From: Bacillota bacterium
GTDB taxonomy: Bacteria > Bacillota > Clostridia > Ch29
DNA length: 64,000 nucleotides
Direction of reading: 5' to 3'
NCBI GenBank assembly: GCA_013540605.1
Contig: JABVCK010000001.1
Span: 124,001 to 188,000, forward strand
The notes beneath the pieces are model-generated. The model was given only the letters and a program-made list of their open reading frames with translations. It was not told the origin of the DNA and did no database searches. The translations under genes were made by a program, and so were the position numbers. Below are positions 50,713-59,313 of this stretch, piece by piece; within the stretch, counting starts at the first letter, position 1; every line of letters begins with the position of its first letter.

Positions 50713-53154
50713 GTGTTGGGGTTGTATGCGCAGGTCATAGTTAGCAATACCAGCCATAGTGTAGATAGACCATTTCACTATATCATACCTCCTTCCATGT
50801 TGGACAGCGTTAAAATCGGGGTCAGGGTAGCCGTGACCTTCGGCCAGGGTGACAGGCTGGTGGAGGGTTATGTGGTGGAAGTATCCGATGAGTGCCCGAA
50901 GGAAGTAGGAAGGCTTAAGGAAATAATCAGGGTGATAGATAGCATACCCATGTTCTCCGAAGAACTCATCCGGCTTGGAAGCTGGATGAGGAAGGAGTAC
51001 CTATGCACGTGGGCTGAAGCGCTTCACTGCATCATGCCCGCCCAGGCAAGAAAAAAAGGAGTAAAATATGTAATATTGAAATGCAAACCCCCGGAAACTC
51101 ATCCCGGTAAAAGTATATGCGAATGGATAGCGGAATCCGGCGGAAGGCTGGAGTACGAACAGGCAAAAGATATGGCAAGGTCAATGCATATGGGAACCGA
51201 ATTGGACGACTTGATTGAAAAGGGATATCTGGAGCTCTCATATTCATTGGAGTCCAAGGTGTCTGAAAAACATGAGAAATGGGCCGGAATTATTCCGGGA
51301 AACGGAGATATTGTGCTGCCAAAGAATGCTTTTCGTATGAAGGCGGTGGTTGACTGCCTGCTGGCGGTACCGGAAAAGAAACTGCCATGCGGACATATTA
51401 TGCGGATGACAGGCTGTGGCGCGGGCACGCTGGCGGCCCTGGAGAGAAAAGGGATAATCACATTGTTTGACCGCAGATCAGAAAGAACACCGGAACTGCA
51501 GGTAGGCCTGATCGAAGACAGGGTAGAGCAGCTGTCGCACCAGCAGAAAGCGGCGTTAAAGCAGATAAGAAGCCTATACGGCAGCGGAGTAAAGGAAGTT
51601 CTGCTTCATGGGGTCACGGGGAGCGGTAAAACAGAAGTTTATATGAACTTGATAGGCGATACGATGCAGAAGGGGAAAAAGGCGATCGTCCTTGTCCCGG
51701 AAATATCGCTAACACCCCAGATGGTGGAGTGGTACGCAAAAAGGTTTGGAAACAGGGCAGCCGTGTTCCACAGCAAGCTTTCGCCAGGAGAAAGATATGA
51801 CCAATGGGAAGGGATACGCAGGGGAGAGTATGATGTGGCAATCGGTGCAAGGTCTGCGGTGTTTGCGCCCTTCGAGGATATTGGCCTTATAATACTGGAC
51901 GAAGAGCACGAGCATACGTATAAATCCGAAAGCTCACCGAGGTATGTTGCCAGGGATGTGGCCAGGCAGAGGGTGTTCTATTACGGGGGACTGCTGGTAT
52001 TAGGTTCCGCCACTCCATCAGTGGAGACCTATTACAGGGCGGCTGAGGGCAGCATAGGGCTTGTGGAACTGACCGAGAGGGTTGGTGGGAGTACCCTGCC
52101 GGTTGTTGAAACAGTAGACATGCGGACGGAACTCAAGGAAGGCAACAGGTCGATCTTCAGCAGGAAACTGAAGGAAGAGATAGAAAATGCGTTGAGCGGC
52201 AAGCACCAGATTATCCTACTGCTGAACAGGCGTGGCTATTTTACCTATGTAAGCTGCCGGGATTGCGGAAACGTGGTGAAGTGTCGGAACTGTGATATAA
52301 GCCTTACATATCACAAAAACAAAAACGTATTGTTATGTCACTACTGCGGTTTTACCGGGGCATTACCCGATATCTGCCCGAGTTGCGGCAGCAAGAGGAT
52401 AAAATATATGGGATCTGGGACCGAAAAGCTGGAGGCGGAGGTAGTTGAGAATTTTCCCGATGCCAGAGTGCTCCGAATGGATGTAGACAGCACCCGCAGG
52501 AAAGGTTCCCATTATAATATACTTAAGGCGTTCAAGAACAAGGAAGGGGATATTCTGCTCGGAACGCAGATGATTGCAAAGGGGTTGGACTTTCCCGGTG
52601 TATCGCTGGTAGGGGTTATACTTGCTGATTTTACCTTGAATCTTCCGGACTTCAGGTCGGCGGAAAGGGCATTTCAAATACTGACGCAGGTGTCCGGGAG
52701 GGCGGGAAGGAGTACTGTCCCCGGCAAAGTCATTGTTCAGACGTATTCGCCGGAACACTACAGTATTATCACTTCCAGCCGGCATGATTTTAAAGAGTTT
52801 TACCGGAATGAGATAGAAATCAGAAGGCGTTTCGGGTATCCTCCCTTTTCCCGGCTTCTCAATATAGTTGTTACCGGTGCAAAGCAAAGGGATGTTGCTG
52901 AAAGCTGCAAGTATTTTTATAATGACCTGACCGGCAGGCTGGAAAACATAAAAGACAGCTCCTTTGAGGTTTTCGGCCCGGGGCCGGCGCTTCATTCAAG
53001 GATACAGGGAAAGTACCGCTGGCAGATAATCATTAAGAGCAGCGAAATGGAAATAATAAAGGAAAAGGTTAAGGAAAGCTGGTTGGATGCTGCGCATTCA
53101 ATAAAAAAAGATGTTAACATTATAATTGATGTGGACCCATACAGTCTAATGTAA
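50713..53154 (+). CDS. priA: Primosomal protein N' (replication restart helicase PriA)
   Basis: An 813-residue helicase that reloads the replisome at stalled forks. The N-terminal DNA-binding domain (YAQVIV..), Walker A GVTGSGKTE, DEEH box, the zinc-binding region with repeated C-x2-C (CRDCGNVVKCRNCD, CHYCG, CPSCG) and helicase C motif VSGRAGRS are present. The start is uncertain: GTG at 50713 or TTG at 50722, the latter at better spacing from AAGGA and nearer the usual family start. Confidence 0.94.
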   Translation: MLGLYAQVIVSNTSHSVDRPFHYIIPPSMLDSVKIGVRVAVTFGQGDRLVEGYVVEVSDECPKEVGRLKEIIRVIDSIPMFSEELIRLGSWMRKEYLCTWAEALHCIMPAQARKKGVKYVILKCKPPETHPGKSICEWIAESGGRLEYEQAKDMARSMHMGTELDDLIEKGYLELSYSLESKVSEKHEKWAGIIPGNGDIVLPKNAFRMKAVVDCLLAVPEKKLPCGHIMRMTGCGAGTLAALERKGIITLFDRRSERTPELQVGLIEDRVEQLSHQQKAALKQIRSLYGSGVKEVLLHGVTGSGKTEVYMNLIGDTMQKGKKAIVLVPEISLTPQMVEWYAKRFGNRAAVFHSKLSPGERYDQWEGIRRGEYDVAIGARSAVFAPFEDIGLIILDEEHEHTYKSESSPRYVARDVARQRVFYYGGLLVLGSATPSVETYYRAAEGSIGLVELTERVGGSTLPVVETVDMRTELKEGNRSIFSRKLKEEIENALSGKHQIILLLNRRGYFTYVSCRDCGNVVKCRNCDISLTYHKNKNVLLCHYCGFTGALPDICPSCGSKRIKYMGSGTEKLEAEVVENFPDARVLRMDVDSTRRKGSHYNILKAFKNKEGDILLGTQMIAKGLDFPGVSLVGVILADFTLNLPDFRSAERAFQILTQVSGRAGRSTVPGKVIVQTYSPEHYSIITSSRHDFKEFYRNEIEIRRRFGYPPFSRLLNIVVTGAKQRDVAESCKYFYNDLTGRLENIKDSSFEVFGPGPALHSRIQGKYRWQIIIKSSEMEIIKEKVKESWLDAAHSIKKDVNIIIDVDPYSLM

Positions 53155-53175
53155 CGGGCAAGGAGGAGACAGGTC

Positions 53176-53628
53176 ATGGCAGTCAGAAACATAAGGAAAG
53201 AGGGAGACCCTGTTCTAAGGAAAAAATCAAGGGCCGTGGAAAGAATTGATGACAGGATCGGGATGCTATTGGACGATATGAATGAAACTATGAAACTGGC
53301 TGAAGGGGTGGGGCTGGCGGCGCCCCAGGTGGGCGTGCTGAAAAGGGTTATAATAGTTGACATCGGAGAAGGACCCATTGAACTTATAAATCCGCAAATA
53401 ATGGATACTGAAGGCAGCAAGGTGGAAGAAGAAGGGTGTTTGAGCATTCCCGGAAAATCCGGTAAGGTGAGAAGGCCGTACAGGGTAAAGGTAAGGGGTT
53501 TGGACAGGACAGGTAAAGACATTGAGGTGGAGGGAGAAGGGCTGCTTGCCCGTGCCCTTTGCCACGAAATAGACCATCTTGACGGAATTCTGTTCGTGGA
53601 CAGGGTCATTGAAGATGAAGGCAGGTGA
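53176..53628 (+). CDS. def: Peptide deformylase
   Basis: A 150-residue metalloprotease that removes the N-formyl group from new proteins. All three family motifs are visible: [19 protein letters not shown] and the metal site [19 protein letters not shown] precedes the ATG. It is followed by fmt with a short gap, as in most bacteria. Confidence 0.96.
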   Translation: MAVRNIRKEGDPVLRKKSRAVERIDDRIGMLLDDMNETMKLAEGVGLAAPQVGVLKRVIIVDIGEGPIELINPQIMDTEGSKVEEEGCLSIPGKSGKVRRPYRVKVRGLDRTGKDIEVEGEGLLARALCHEIDHLDGILFVDRVIEDEGR

Positions 53629-53632
53629 AAAC

Positions 53633-54565
53633 ATGAGAGTGGTTTTTATGGGGACCCCGGAGTTTGCAGCAGTGAGTCTCAAAAAACTGATTTCTACCGG
53701 ATACAATGTTGAAGCTGTGGTAACCCAACCGGACAGGCCAAAGGGCAGAGGGAAAAAAATCCAGCCTCCGCCGGTAAAGCAGGTTGCCTGCTCGGCGGGT
53801 ATTGAAGTGCTTCAGCCGGAACGTGTCAGGGACAAGGACTTTGTATCGGAGTTAAAAAAGATCTCCCCGGATGTTATTGTGGTGGTTGCCTTTGGACAGA
53901 TACTGCAGGAAGAGATTCTTAACATCCCTCCCCTGGGGTGTATCAACGTGCATGCGTCGCTGCTGCCCAAATATAGGGGAGCTGCGCCGATCAACTGGTG
54001 TATTATAAACGGTGAAGTGTCCACAGGCATTACAACGATGTATATGGATAAGGGAATGGATACCGGGGATATGATATACCGGGAAGAAATCGCTATAGAA
54101 AATGATGAAAGCGCAGGACACTTGCATGACCGCCTGGCCGGTCTGGGTGCCGACGTTCTGGTCAAGACCCTCGGCGATGTCAGCGCAGGGGTAGCTCCGA
54201 GAACGCCTCAGGACCACGGGCAGGCAAGCTATGCACCGCCGCTGGATAGAGAGGACGGAAAGGTAGACTGGCAGAAACCGGCGGGTGTTATTTGCAATCT
54301 GATCAGGGGGACAGACCCATGGCCCGGGAGCTATACGCACTACGAGGGTTTGCGTATCAAGCTGTGGAAGGCAACAGCAGTGGAAGGAAGCAGCGGTGAA
54401 CGCCCCGGGACGGTTTTGGAAGTCAGTTCAAGAGGAATACGAGTTCAGGCCGGCGACGGACAGGTGCTGATTCAGGAAATACAACTGCCGTCTTCCCGCC
54501 GTATGACTGTGGACGAATATATCCGGGGTAACACGCTGGTCCCCGGAAAAGCCTTGGGTGATTAA
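53633..54565 (+). CDS. fmt: Methionyl-tRNA formyltransferase
   Basis: A 310-residue enzyme that formylates initiator Met-tRNA using 10-formyl-tetrahydrofolate. MRVVFMGTPEFA at the start, the catalytic region NVHASLLPKYRGAAPINW (in parts) and the C-terminal RNA-binding domain are present. GGTGAAAAC precedes the ATG at 53633; the longer upstream frame lies inside def and is rejected. Confidence 0.96.
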   Translation: MRVVFMGTPEFAAVSLKKLISTGYNVEAVVTQPDRPKGRGKKIQPPPVKQVACSAGIEVLQPERVRDKDFVSELKKISPDVIVVVAFGQILQEEILNIPPLGCINVHASLLPKYRGAAPINWCIINGEVSTGITTMYMDKGMDTGDMIYREEIAIENDESAGHLHDRLAGLGADVLVKTLGDVSAGVAPRTPQDHGQASYAPPLDREDGKVDWQKPAGVICNLIRGTDPWPGSYTHYEGLRIKLWKATAVEGSSGERPGTVLEVSSRGIRVQAGDGQVLIQEIQLPSSRRMTVDEYIRGNTLVPGKALGD

Positions 54566-55345
54566 ATGATAGGGGAAAATGATGCGAGCAGTACATGGAA
54601 GAACAAATTGATCCTGCTTTTGCTGACAATAACGTGGGTTTTCCTGCTGGCAGGAATTCTATTGTACGTTATCCTGGTCAGGCAGTACCGCGTTTTTTAT
54701 AGGATGGCTACCATTGCTGCGCTTGCCGGAGTATATGCCGCAGCGTTGTTTATGGGTATTACGGTTATCTGTGTATTCCTCGTCAATTCAGGCAAAGGGG
54801 AGGTTTTAGGAGCAGGCAGGCTGCTCCGGAAAATATTGGATTTAACGATTTTTCCGGCTATGGCAGCAGGGCGAATGTTTGGAATTGACAGGGAAACCGT
54901 TCAAAGGGCCTATGCCCAGATCAACAACAGGATTGTATACTCCAGCGGTTTGGGGTTCAGGCCCCAGGAAGTACTGCTTCTGCTCCCGCACTGCATCCAG
55001 GACAGCGAATGCAAGCATAAGATCACCGGCAATGTGTATAATTGTGCAAAATGCGGCAAATGTCCTGTGAGCGAAATAATTGATCTCTGCGGGAAGTATA
55101 ATATAAATATGGTGGTGGTACCCGGGGGGACGCTGGCAAGAAAAGCGATAAAAGAGCATAAACCCAAGGCTGTTATTGCGGTGGCGTGTGAAGAGGACCT
55201 GTGCAGCGGGATACACGATGCACGTCTGATTCCCGTTGTGGGTATACTGAATGAAAGGCCGATGGGTCCGTGCTTTAATACCCAGGTGAATATAGGAAGG
55301 ATCGAAAGCGCAGTAAACCAATTATGTAATAGGAGGGATGTCTGA
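54566..55345 (+). CDS. DUF116-domain membrane protein
   Basis: A 259-residue protein beginning directly after the fmt stop. Two N-terminal membrane helices (about 10-35 and 45-75) precede the cysteine-rich DUF116 domain: CAKCGKCPVSEII, VVVPGGTLARKAI and CEEDLCSGIHDA. The clustered cysteines could bind metal. Function is unknown; the family is often found beside fmt and yugP in Clostridia. Confidence 0.82.
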   Translation: MIGENDASSTWKNKLILLLLTITWVFLLAGILLYVILVRQYRVFYRMATIAALAGVYAAALFMGITVICVFLVNSGKGEVLGAGRLLRKILDLTIFPAMAAGRMFGIDRETVQRAYAQINNRIVYSSGLGFRPQEVLLLLPHCIQDSECKHKITGNVYNCAKCGKCPVSEIIDLCGKYNINMVVVPGGTLARKAIKEHKPKAVIAVACEEDLCSGIHDARLIPVVGILNERPMGPCFNTQVNIGRIESAVNQLCNRRDV

Positions 55346-56022
55346 TGTTTTTTGATTCAACATTTGTAATTCTTATTCCGGCAATATTGTTTACTCTATA
55401 CGCGCAGTCAAAGATAAACGGGACATTCAGCAGGTATTCAAGAGTAGCGAGCAGACAGGGATTCACTGCAATGGAGACAGCAAGGAGAATACTCGATATG
55501 AACGGGCTGCACGATGTCAGGATAGAGAGGATAAGGGGAAGCCTAACAGATCATTATGACCCCAGGACAAGGGTGTTAAGGCTTTCGGATACTGTGTACA
55601 ACAGCACTTCCATTGCCGCATTGGGAGTCGCCGCCCATGAGGCAGGGCATGCGGTACAGCACTCCAACGGTTATGTCCCGCTAATATTAAGAAACACCAT
55701 TGCCCCGGTTGCCAGCTTCAGCTCAAATCTCTCCTGGCTGCTGATATTCGGCGGGTTTATACTTCGATGGTATGAACTGATACAGATAGGCATAATATTT
55801 TTCCTCGCGGTTGTAGCCTTTCAATTGGTTACGCTTCCCGTCGAATTCAACGCAAGCAGCAGGGCTATCGCAATGCTGAGCGAAAGCGGTGTGATTACGG
55901 GGGATGAACTGGGACCGGCCCGCAAAGTCCTAAGCGCGGCTGCCCTCACCTATGTGGCAGCGGCAATAACAGCGATAGCTCAGCTGCTGCGGTTTATTCT
56001 GATTGCAAACAGGCGAAGGTAG
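55345..56022 (+). CDS. yugP: Zinc metallopeptidase, YugP family
   Basis: A 225-residue membrane protease with the zinc-binding HEAGH motif (AAHEAGHAVQH) and about four hydrophobic helices. LSDTVYNSTSIAALGVAAHE precedes the site (seen in parts), and EFNASSRAIAML follows. Substrate is unknown. It starts on the last base of the DUF116 gene stop, so the pair is translationally coupled. Confidence 0.9.
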   Translation: MFFDSTFVILIPAILFTLYAQSKINGTFSRYSRVASRQGFTAMETARRILDMNGLHDVRIERIRGSLTDHYDPRTRVLRLSDTVYNSTSIAALGVAAHEAGHAVQHSNGYVPLILRNTIAPVASFSSNLSWLLIFGGFILRWYELIQIGIIFFLAVVAFQLVTLPVEFNASSRAIAMLSESGVITGDELGPARKVLSAAALTYVAAAITAIAQLLRFILIANRRR

Positions 56023-56032
56023 GAGAGCCACT

Positions 56033-57385
56033 GTGAAGAGGAAAGGAGCAAGGGAGACGGCACTGGCAATAATTCATAAGACCCTGGAAGAGGAAGGCTA
56101 CTCAAACATCCTGCTGGATAACCACGTTTCATCGGGTGAATTTTCCGATGAGGATAAAGCGCTTATTACCCGGCTGGTTTATGGTGTGCTGGAAAACAGA
56201 CTCTACCTTGACTGGGTAATTAAGAGATTCTCACGCATACCGGAAAGCAGGATTGACCCCTGGGTGCAGAATATTATAAGATTATCCTTGTTTCAAATAA
56301 AGTTTCTGGACCGGGTTCCAGGGTTCGCAGCAGTCAACGAAGGAGTTAACCTTGCAAAGAAATACGGCGGCAAAAGGGCCGCCGGTTTTGTGAACGGTAT
56401 ATTGAGGAACGTAATGCGATGCCCGGAGAAAACCCAGATACCGCCTAGGATGAGTAATCCAAAGGAATATATAAGTCTGAAGTATTCCCATCCCGCATGG
56501 ATGGTTGAAGACTGGATAGCCATATTCGGAGTGGATTTTACCGAGGAATTATGCAAAGCCAATAACAAAAAACCCGAACTGGTTCTGAGAGCAAATACAT
56601 TGAAGACGAGCAGGGATGAACTGATCAGCCTTTTAAGAGATGAGGGGTCTGACGCCGGACCGGGATTGTACAGTAAAAATTCTGTCGTTGTAAAAAACGG
56701 TTTTTTCCCAGGGGAAAGCAAGGCTTTCAAGGATGGTCTGTTCTATGTCCAGGATGAGAGTTCAATGCTGGCGGTGGAGGTGCTTGCGCCGGAACCGGGG
56801 CAGCTGCTTATCGATGTGTGCAGCGCACCGGGAGGCAAGTGTACTTATGCAGCGCAGATGATGGGGAATAGGGGCAGGGTGATTGCAAGGGACATAAATG
56901 AAAAAAAACTTGCAATGGTACAAGAAAACTGCGCAAGGCTGGGACTATCCATTGTAAAAACGGAATTGTTCGATGCGAAGAAACCTGACACAGAACTTGC
57001 GGAAAAGGCGGACAGGGTCATCGTTGATGCCCCCTGCTCCGGTTTAGGTGTTATCAGGAGAAAGCCTGACATCAGGTGGAAAAAGGAAAGGGAACATTAC
57101 AAGACCTTACAGGATATACAGGGGGGCATCCTTGAAGCGGCAGCGCAGTATTTGAAACCGGGGGGAGAACTGGTATACAGCACGTGTACGGTTATGCCGG
57201 ATGAGAACATTGGGGTTGTAGAGAAATTCATTGGCAGCGCTTCAAATTTCGAATTTGTTGATATTTCCCCATGCCTGCCCGATGGGCTGCGTACAGAAAC
57301 CGCGGAGAAAGGACATATTCAACTGTTTCCCCACATCCATGGGACAGATGGTTTTTTCATAAGCAAGATACGGAGGACAAAGTGA
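56033..57385 (+). CDS. rsmB: 16S rRNA m5C967 methyltransferase RsmB (Sun)
   Basis: A 450-residue enzyme with an N-terminal NusB-like RNA-binding domain (about 1-130) and a C-terminal SAM methyltransferase. Motifs are DVCSAPGGKCTYAAQMM (in parts), DAPCSGLGVIRRKPD and the catalytic STCTVMPDEN. It methylates C967 of 16S rRNA. Start is a GTG at 56033 behind AGGAGAG. A hairpin (GTGATGC/GCATCAC) overlaps its stop but has no T-run. Confidence 0.93.
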   Translation: MKRKGARETALAIIHKTLEEEGYSNILLDNHVSSGEFSDEDKALITRLVYGVLENRLYLDWVIKRFSRIPESRIDPWVQNIIRLSLFQIKFLDRVPGFAAVNEGVNLAKKYGGKRAAGFVNGILRNVMRCPEKTQIPPRMSNPKEYISLKYSHPAWMVEDWIAIFGVDFTEELCKANNKKPELVLRANTLKTSRDELISLLRDEGSDAGPGLYSKNSVVVKNGFFPGESKAFKDGLFYVQDESSMLAVEVLAPEPGQLLIDVCSAPGGKCTYAAQMMGNRGRVIARDINEKKLAMVQENCARLGLSIVKTELFDAKKPDTELAEKADRVIVDAPCSGLGVIRRKPDIRWKKEREHYKTLQDIQGGILEAAAQYLKPGGELVYSTCTVMPDENIGVVEKFIGSASNFEFVDISPCLPDGLRTETAEKGHIQLFPHIHGTDGFFISKIRRTK

Positions 57386-57511
57386 TGCGGTTAAGGCATC
57401 ACTTTGTGTTGCCTATAGTATTTTCAAGTTTTTTCTGTGTTATAATTACCTTAAATGAATGGAAGAATAGTTCTGATGGCACATTTTGGCAGGAAAGGTT
57501 GATTGCATTGC

Positions 57512-58558
57512 ATGGCCAAGAAGAATATACTGGATTACAATAGTGAGGAACTCAATGAACTGCTCAAGGCCCATGGTTATCCGTCGTACCGGTCCAAGCA
57601 GGTTTTCAAATGGGTGCAAAGGGGAGTGGACAGCTTTGAAGAAATGACCAATGTTCCCAAAGACTTAAGGGCATTCATAGATATGCACTATCACAGCGGC
57701 ATGCCAAAAAAGGTCAGGATTCGAGAATCGAAGCTTGATGCAACAAAGAAGTACCTTTTTGAACTCAGTGACGGCGCAGTTATTGAAACCGTGCTGCTGG
57801 TTTATAGTTATGGGAATACGGTATGCATCTCCAGCCAGGTAGGCTGCAGGATGGGCTGCCGCTTCTGCGCTTCGGCGCAGGGGGGGCTTGTGAGGGATCT
57901 CAGCCCGGGTGAAATGCTGGGGCAGGTCGTGGCCGTACAGAGGGATATCGGTGAGAGGATTTCCAATATCGTAATTATGGGGAGCGGAGAGCCCCTGGAT
58001 AATTACCGGAACCTGATCACGTTTTTGCACCTGGTGAACAGCAAGGAAGGTTTAAATATAGGGCTGAGGCATGTAACCGTATCTACCTGCGGGCTTGTGC
58101 GAGAAATTGAGAAGCTGGCTGAGGAGGGGCTGCCGGTAACCCTGTCCGTTTCACTTCATGCCGGTGATGACGAAACCAGGAAAAACTTGATGCCGGTGGC
58201 AAGAAAATATAAAATAAAAGAGGTAATCGCTGCATGCAAAAAATATGCGGAAAAGACGGGTAGAAGGATTACCTTCGAGTATTCATTAATAGACGGAGTA
58301 AACGACAGCGATAGGGACGCCGGGAAGGTTGCAGAGCTTCTGGCCGGTGTTCCGTGCCATGTAAACCTTATTCCTCTTAATCCAATTGCAGAATACGGAT
58401 ACAGCCAGTCAAACCGGGATAGAATCATGCGGTTTAAGGGTATAGTTGAAAAACATGGTATACCGGTTACCGTAAGAAGGGAACTGGGAAGGGACTTGAA
58501 TGGCGCTTGCGGTCAATTAAGAGCGAGTTATATAAGTGAAAAGAGACCAAAGCAATGA
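57512..58558 (+). CDS. rlmN: Dual-specificity 23S rRNA/tRNA m2A methyltransferase RlmN
   Basis: A 348-residue radical-SAM enzyme. The cluster motif C-x3-C-x2-C is in GCRMGCRFCAS, GSGEPLDN binds SAM, and the catalytic C-terminal cysteine is in GACGQLRAS. It makes 2-methyladenosine in 23S rRNA and some tRNAs. An ATG at 57512 matches the family start; a TTG at 57503 is closer to AGGAAAGG. It is followed by the PrpC phosphatase gene with a short overlap. Confidence 0.94.
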   Translation: MAKKNILDYNSEELNELLKAHGYPSYRSKQVFKWVQRGVDSFEEMTNVPKDLRAFIDMHYHSGMPKKVRIRESKLDATKKYLFELSDGAVIETVLLVYSYGNTVCISSQVGCRMGCRFCASAQGGLVRDLSPGEMLGQVVAVQRDIGERISNIVIMGSGEPLDNYRNLITFLHLVNSKEGLNIGLRHVTVSTCGLVREIEKLAEEGLPVTLSVSLHAGDDETRKNLMPVARKYKIKEVIAACKKYAEKTGRRITFEYSLIDGVNDSDRDAGKVAELLAGVPCHVNLIPLNPIAEYGYSQSNRDRIMRFKGIVEKHGIPVTVRRELGRDLNGACGQLRASYISEKRPKQ

Positions 58559-58572
58559 ATGGGGGGATTTCC

Positions 58573-59313
58573 ATGATAGCAGGAGCCGCTACAGACCCTG
58601 GAAAGGTCAGAAGCACGAATCAGGATTATTACCTGGTGGAGAATGGCAGCAAGTACGGTTTGTATATTGTTGCCGATGGGATGGGAGGGCATAATGGAGG
58701 AGAGGTTGCCAGCAGGGCATCGGTTTTGTTCGTCAAGGATTTTATAGAGCAGGCATGGGATAAAGACGAGTATGCGGCAGACAGGCCGGGGCTTGTAAAG
58801 GACGCATTAGCGGCTGCCAATAGGGCGGTGTTCAACCTTGCGGCCAAAGACGAGCAGCTCCGGGGAATGGGTACTACCCTTTCAATGGCGTTTATAGTTG
58901 ACAGGATGCTCTATACAGGGCATATAGGCGACAGCAGGATTTACCTGTTAAGAGACAGCCAGCTTATAAAGCTCACAGAGGACCATTCGCTGGTTGCTGA
59001 GTTAATAAAAAACGGCAGTATAACCCCGGAAGAAGGAGACAACCACCCCCAAAAGAATATAATAACCAGGGCGCTGGGAACCGGTATTGATATTGAGTCG
59101 GATCTATCCGAACGGGAGATGCAAGACGGAGACACAATACTGCTTTGTACCGATGGGCTTACCAATATGCTAAGCTGTGCGGACATACTGGACCTCTGTC
59201 TGAATATCGGCGAGCCGCAGCTTTTATGCAGCAGGCTTGTTGCAGAGGCAAACAACAGGGGAGGTAAGGATAATATAACGGTAATAGCGGTTAAGGTGAG
59301 GTGGAATAAATGA
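58573..59313 (+). CDS. prpC: PP2C-type serine/threonine phosphatase PrpC/Stp
   Basis: A 246-residue PPM phosphatase. The metal-binding motifs are VADGMGGHNGGEVAS, GDSRIYL, CTDGLTNML and GGKDNITVI. It reverses phosphorylation by the adjacent kinase PrkC. GGGGGGA sits seven bases before the ATG at 58573; the six codons upstream are rejected. The stop overlaps the kinase start by four bases. Confidence 0.95.
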   Translation: MIAGAATDPGKVRSTNQDYYLVENGSKYGLYIVADGMGGHNGGEVASRASVLFVKDFIEQAWDKDEYAADRPGLVKDALAAANRAVFNLAAKDEQLRGMGTTLSMAFIVDRMLYTGHIGDSRIYLLRDSQLIKLTEDHSLVAELIKNGSITPEEGDNHPQKNIITRALGTGIDIESDLSEREMQDGDTILLCTDGLTNMLSCADILDLCLNIGEPQLLCSRLVAEANNRGGKDNITVIAVKVRWNK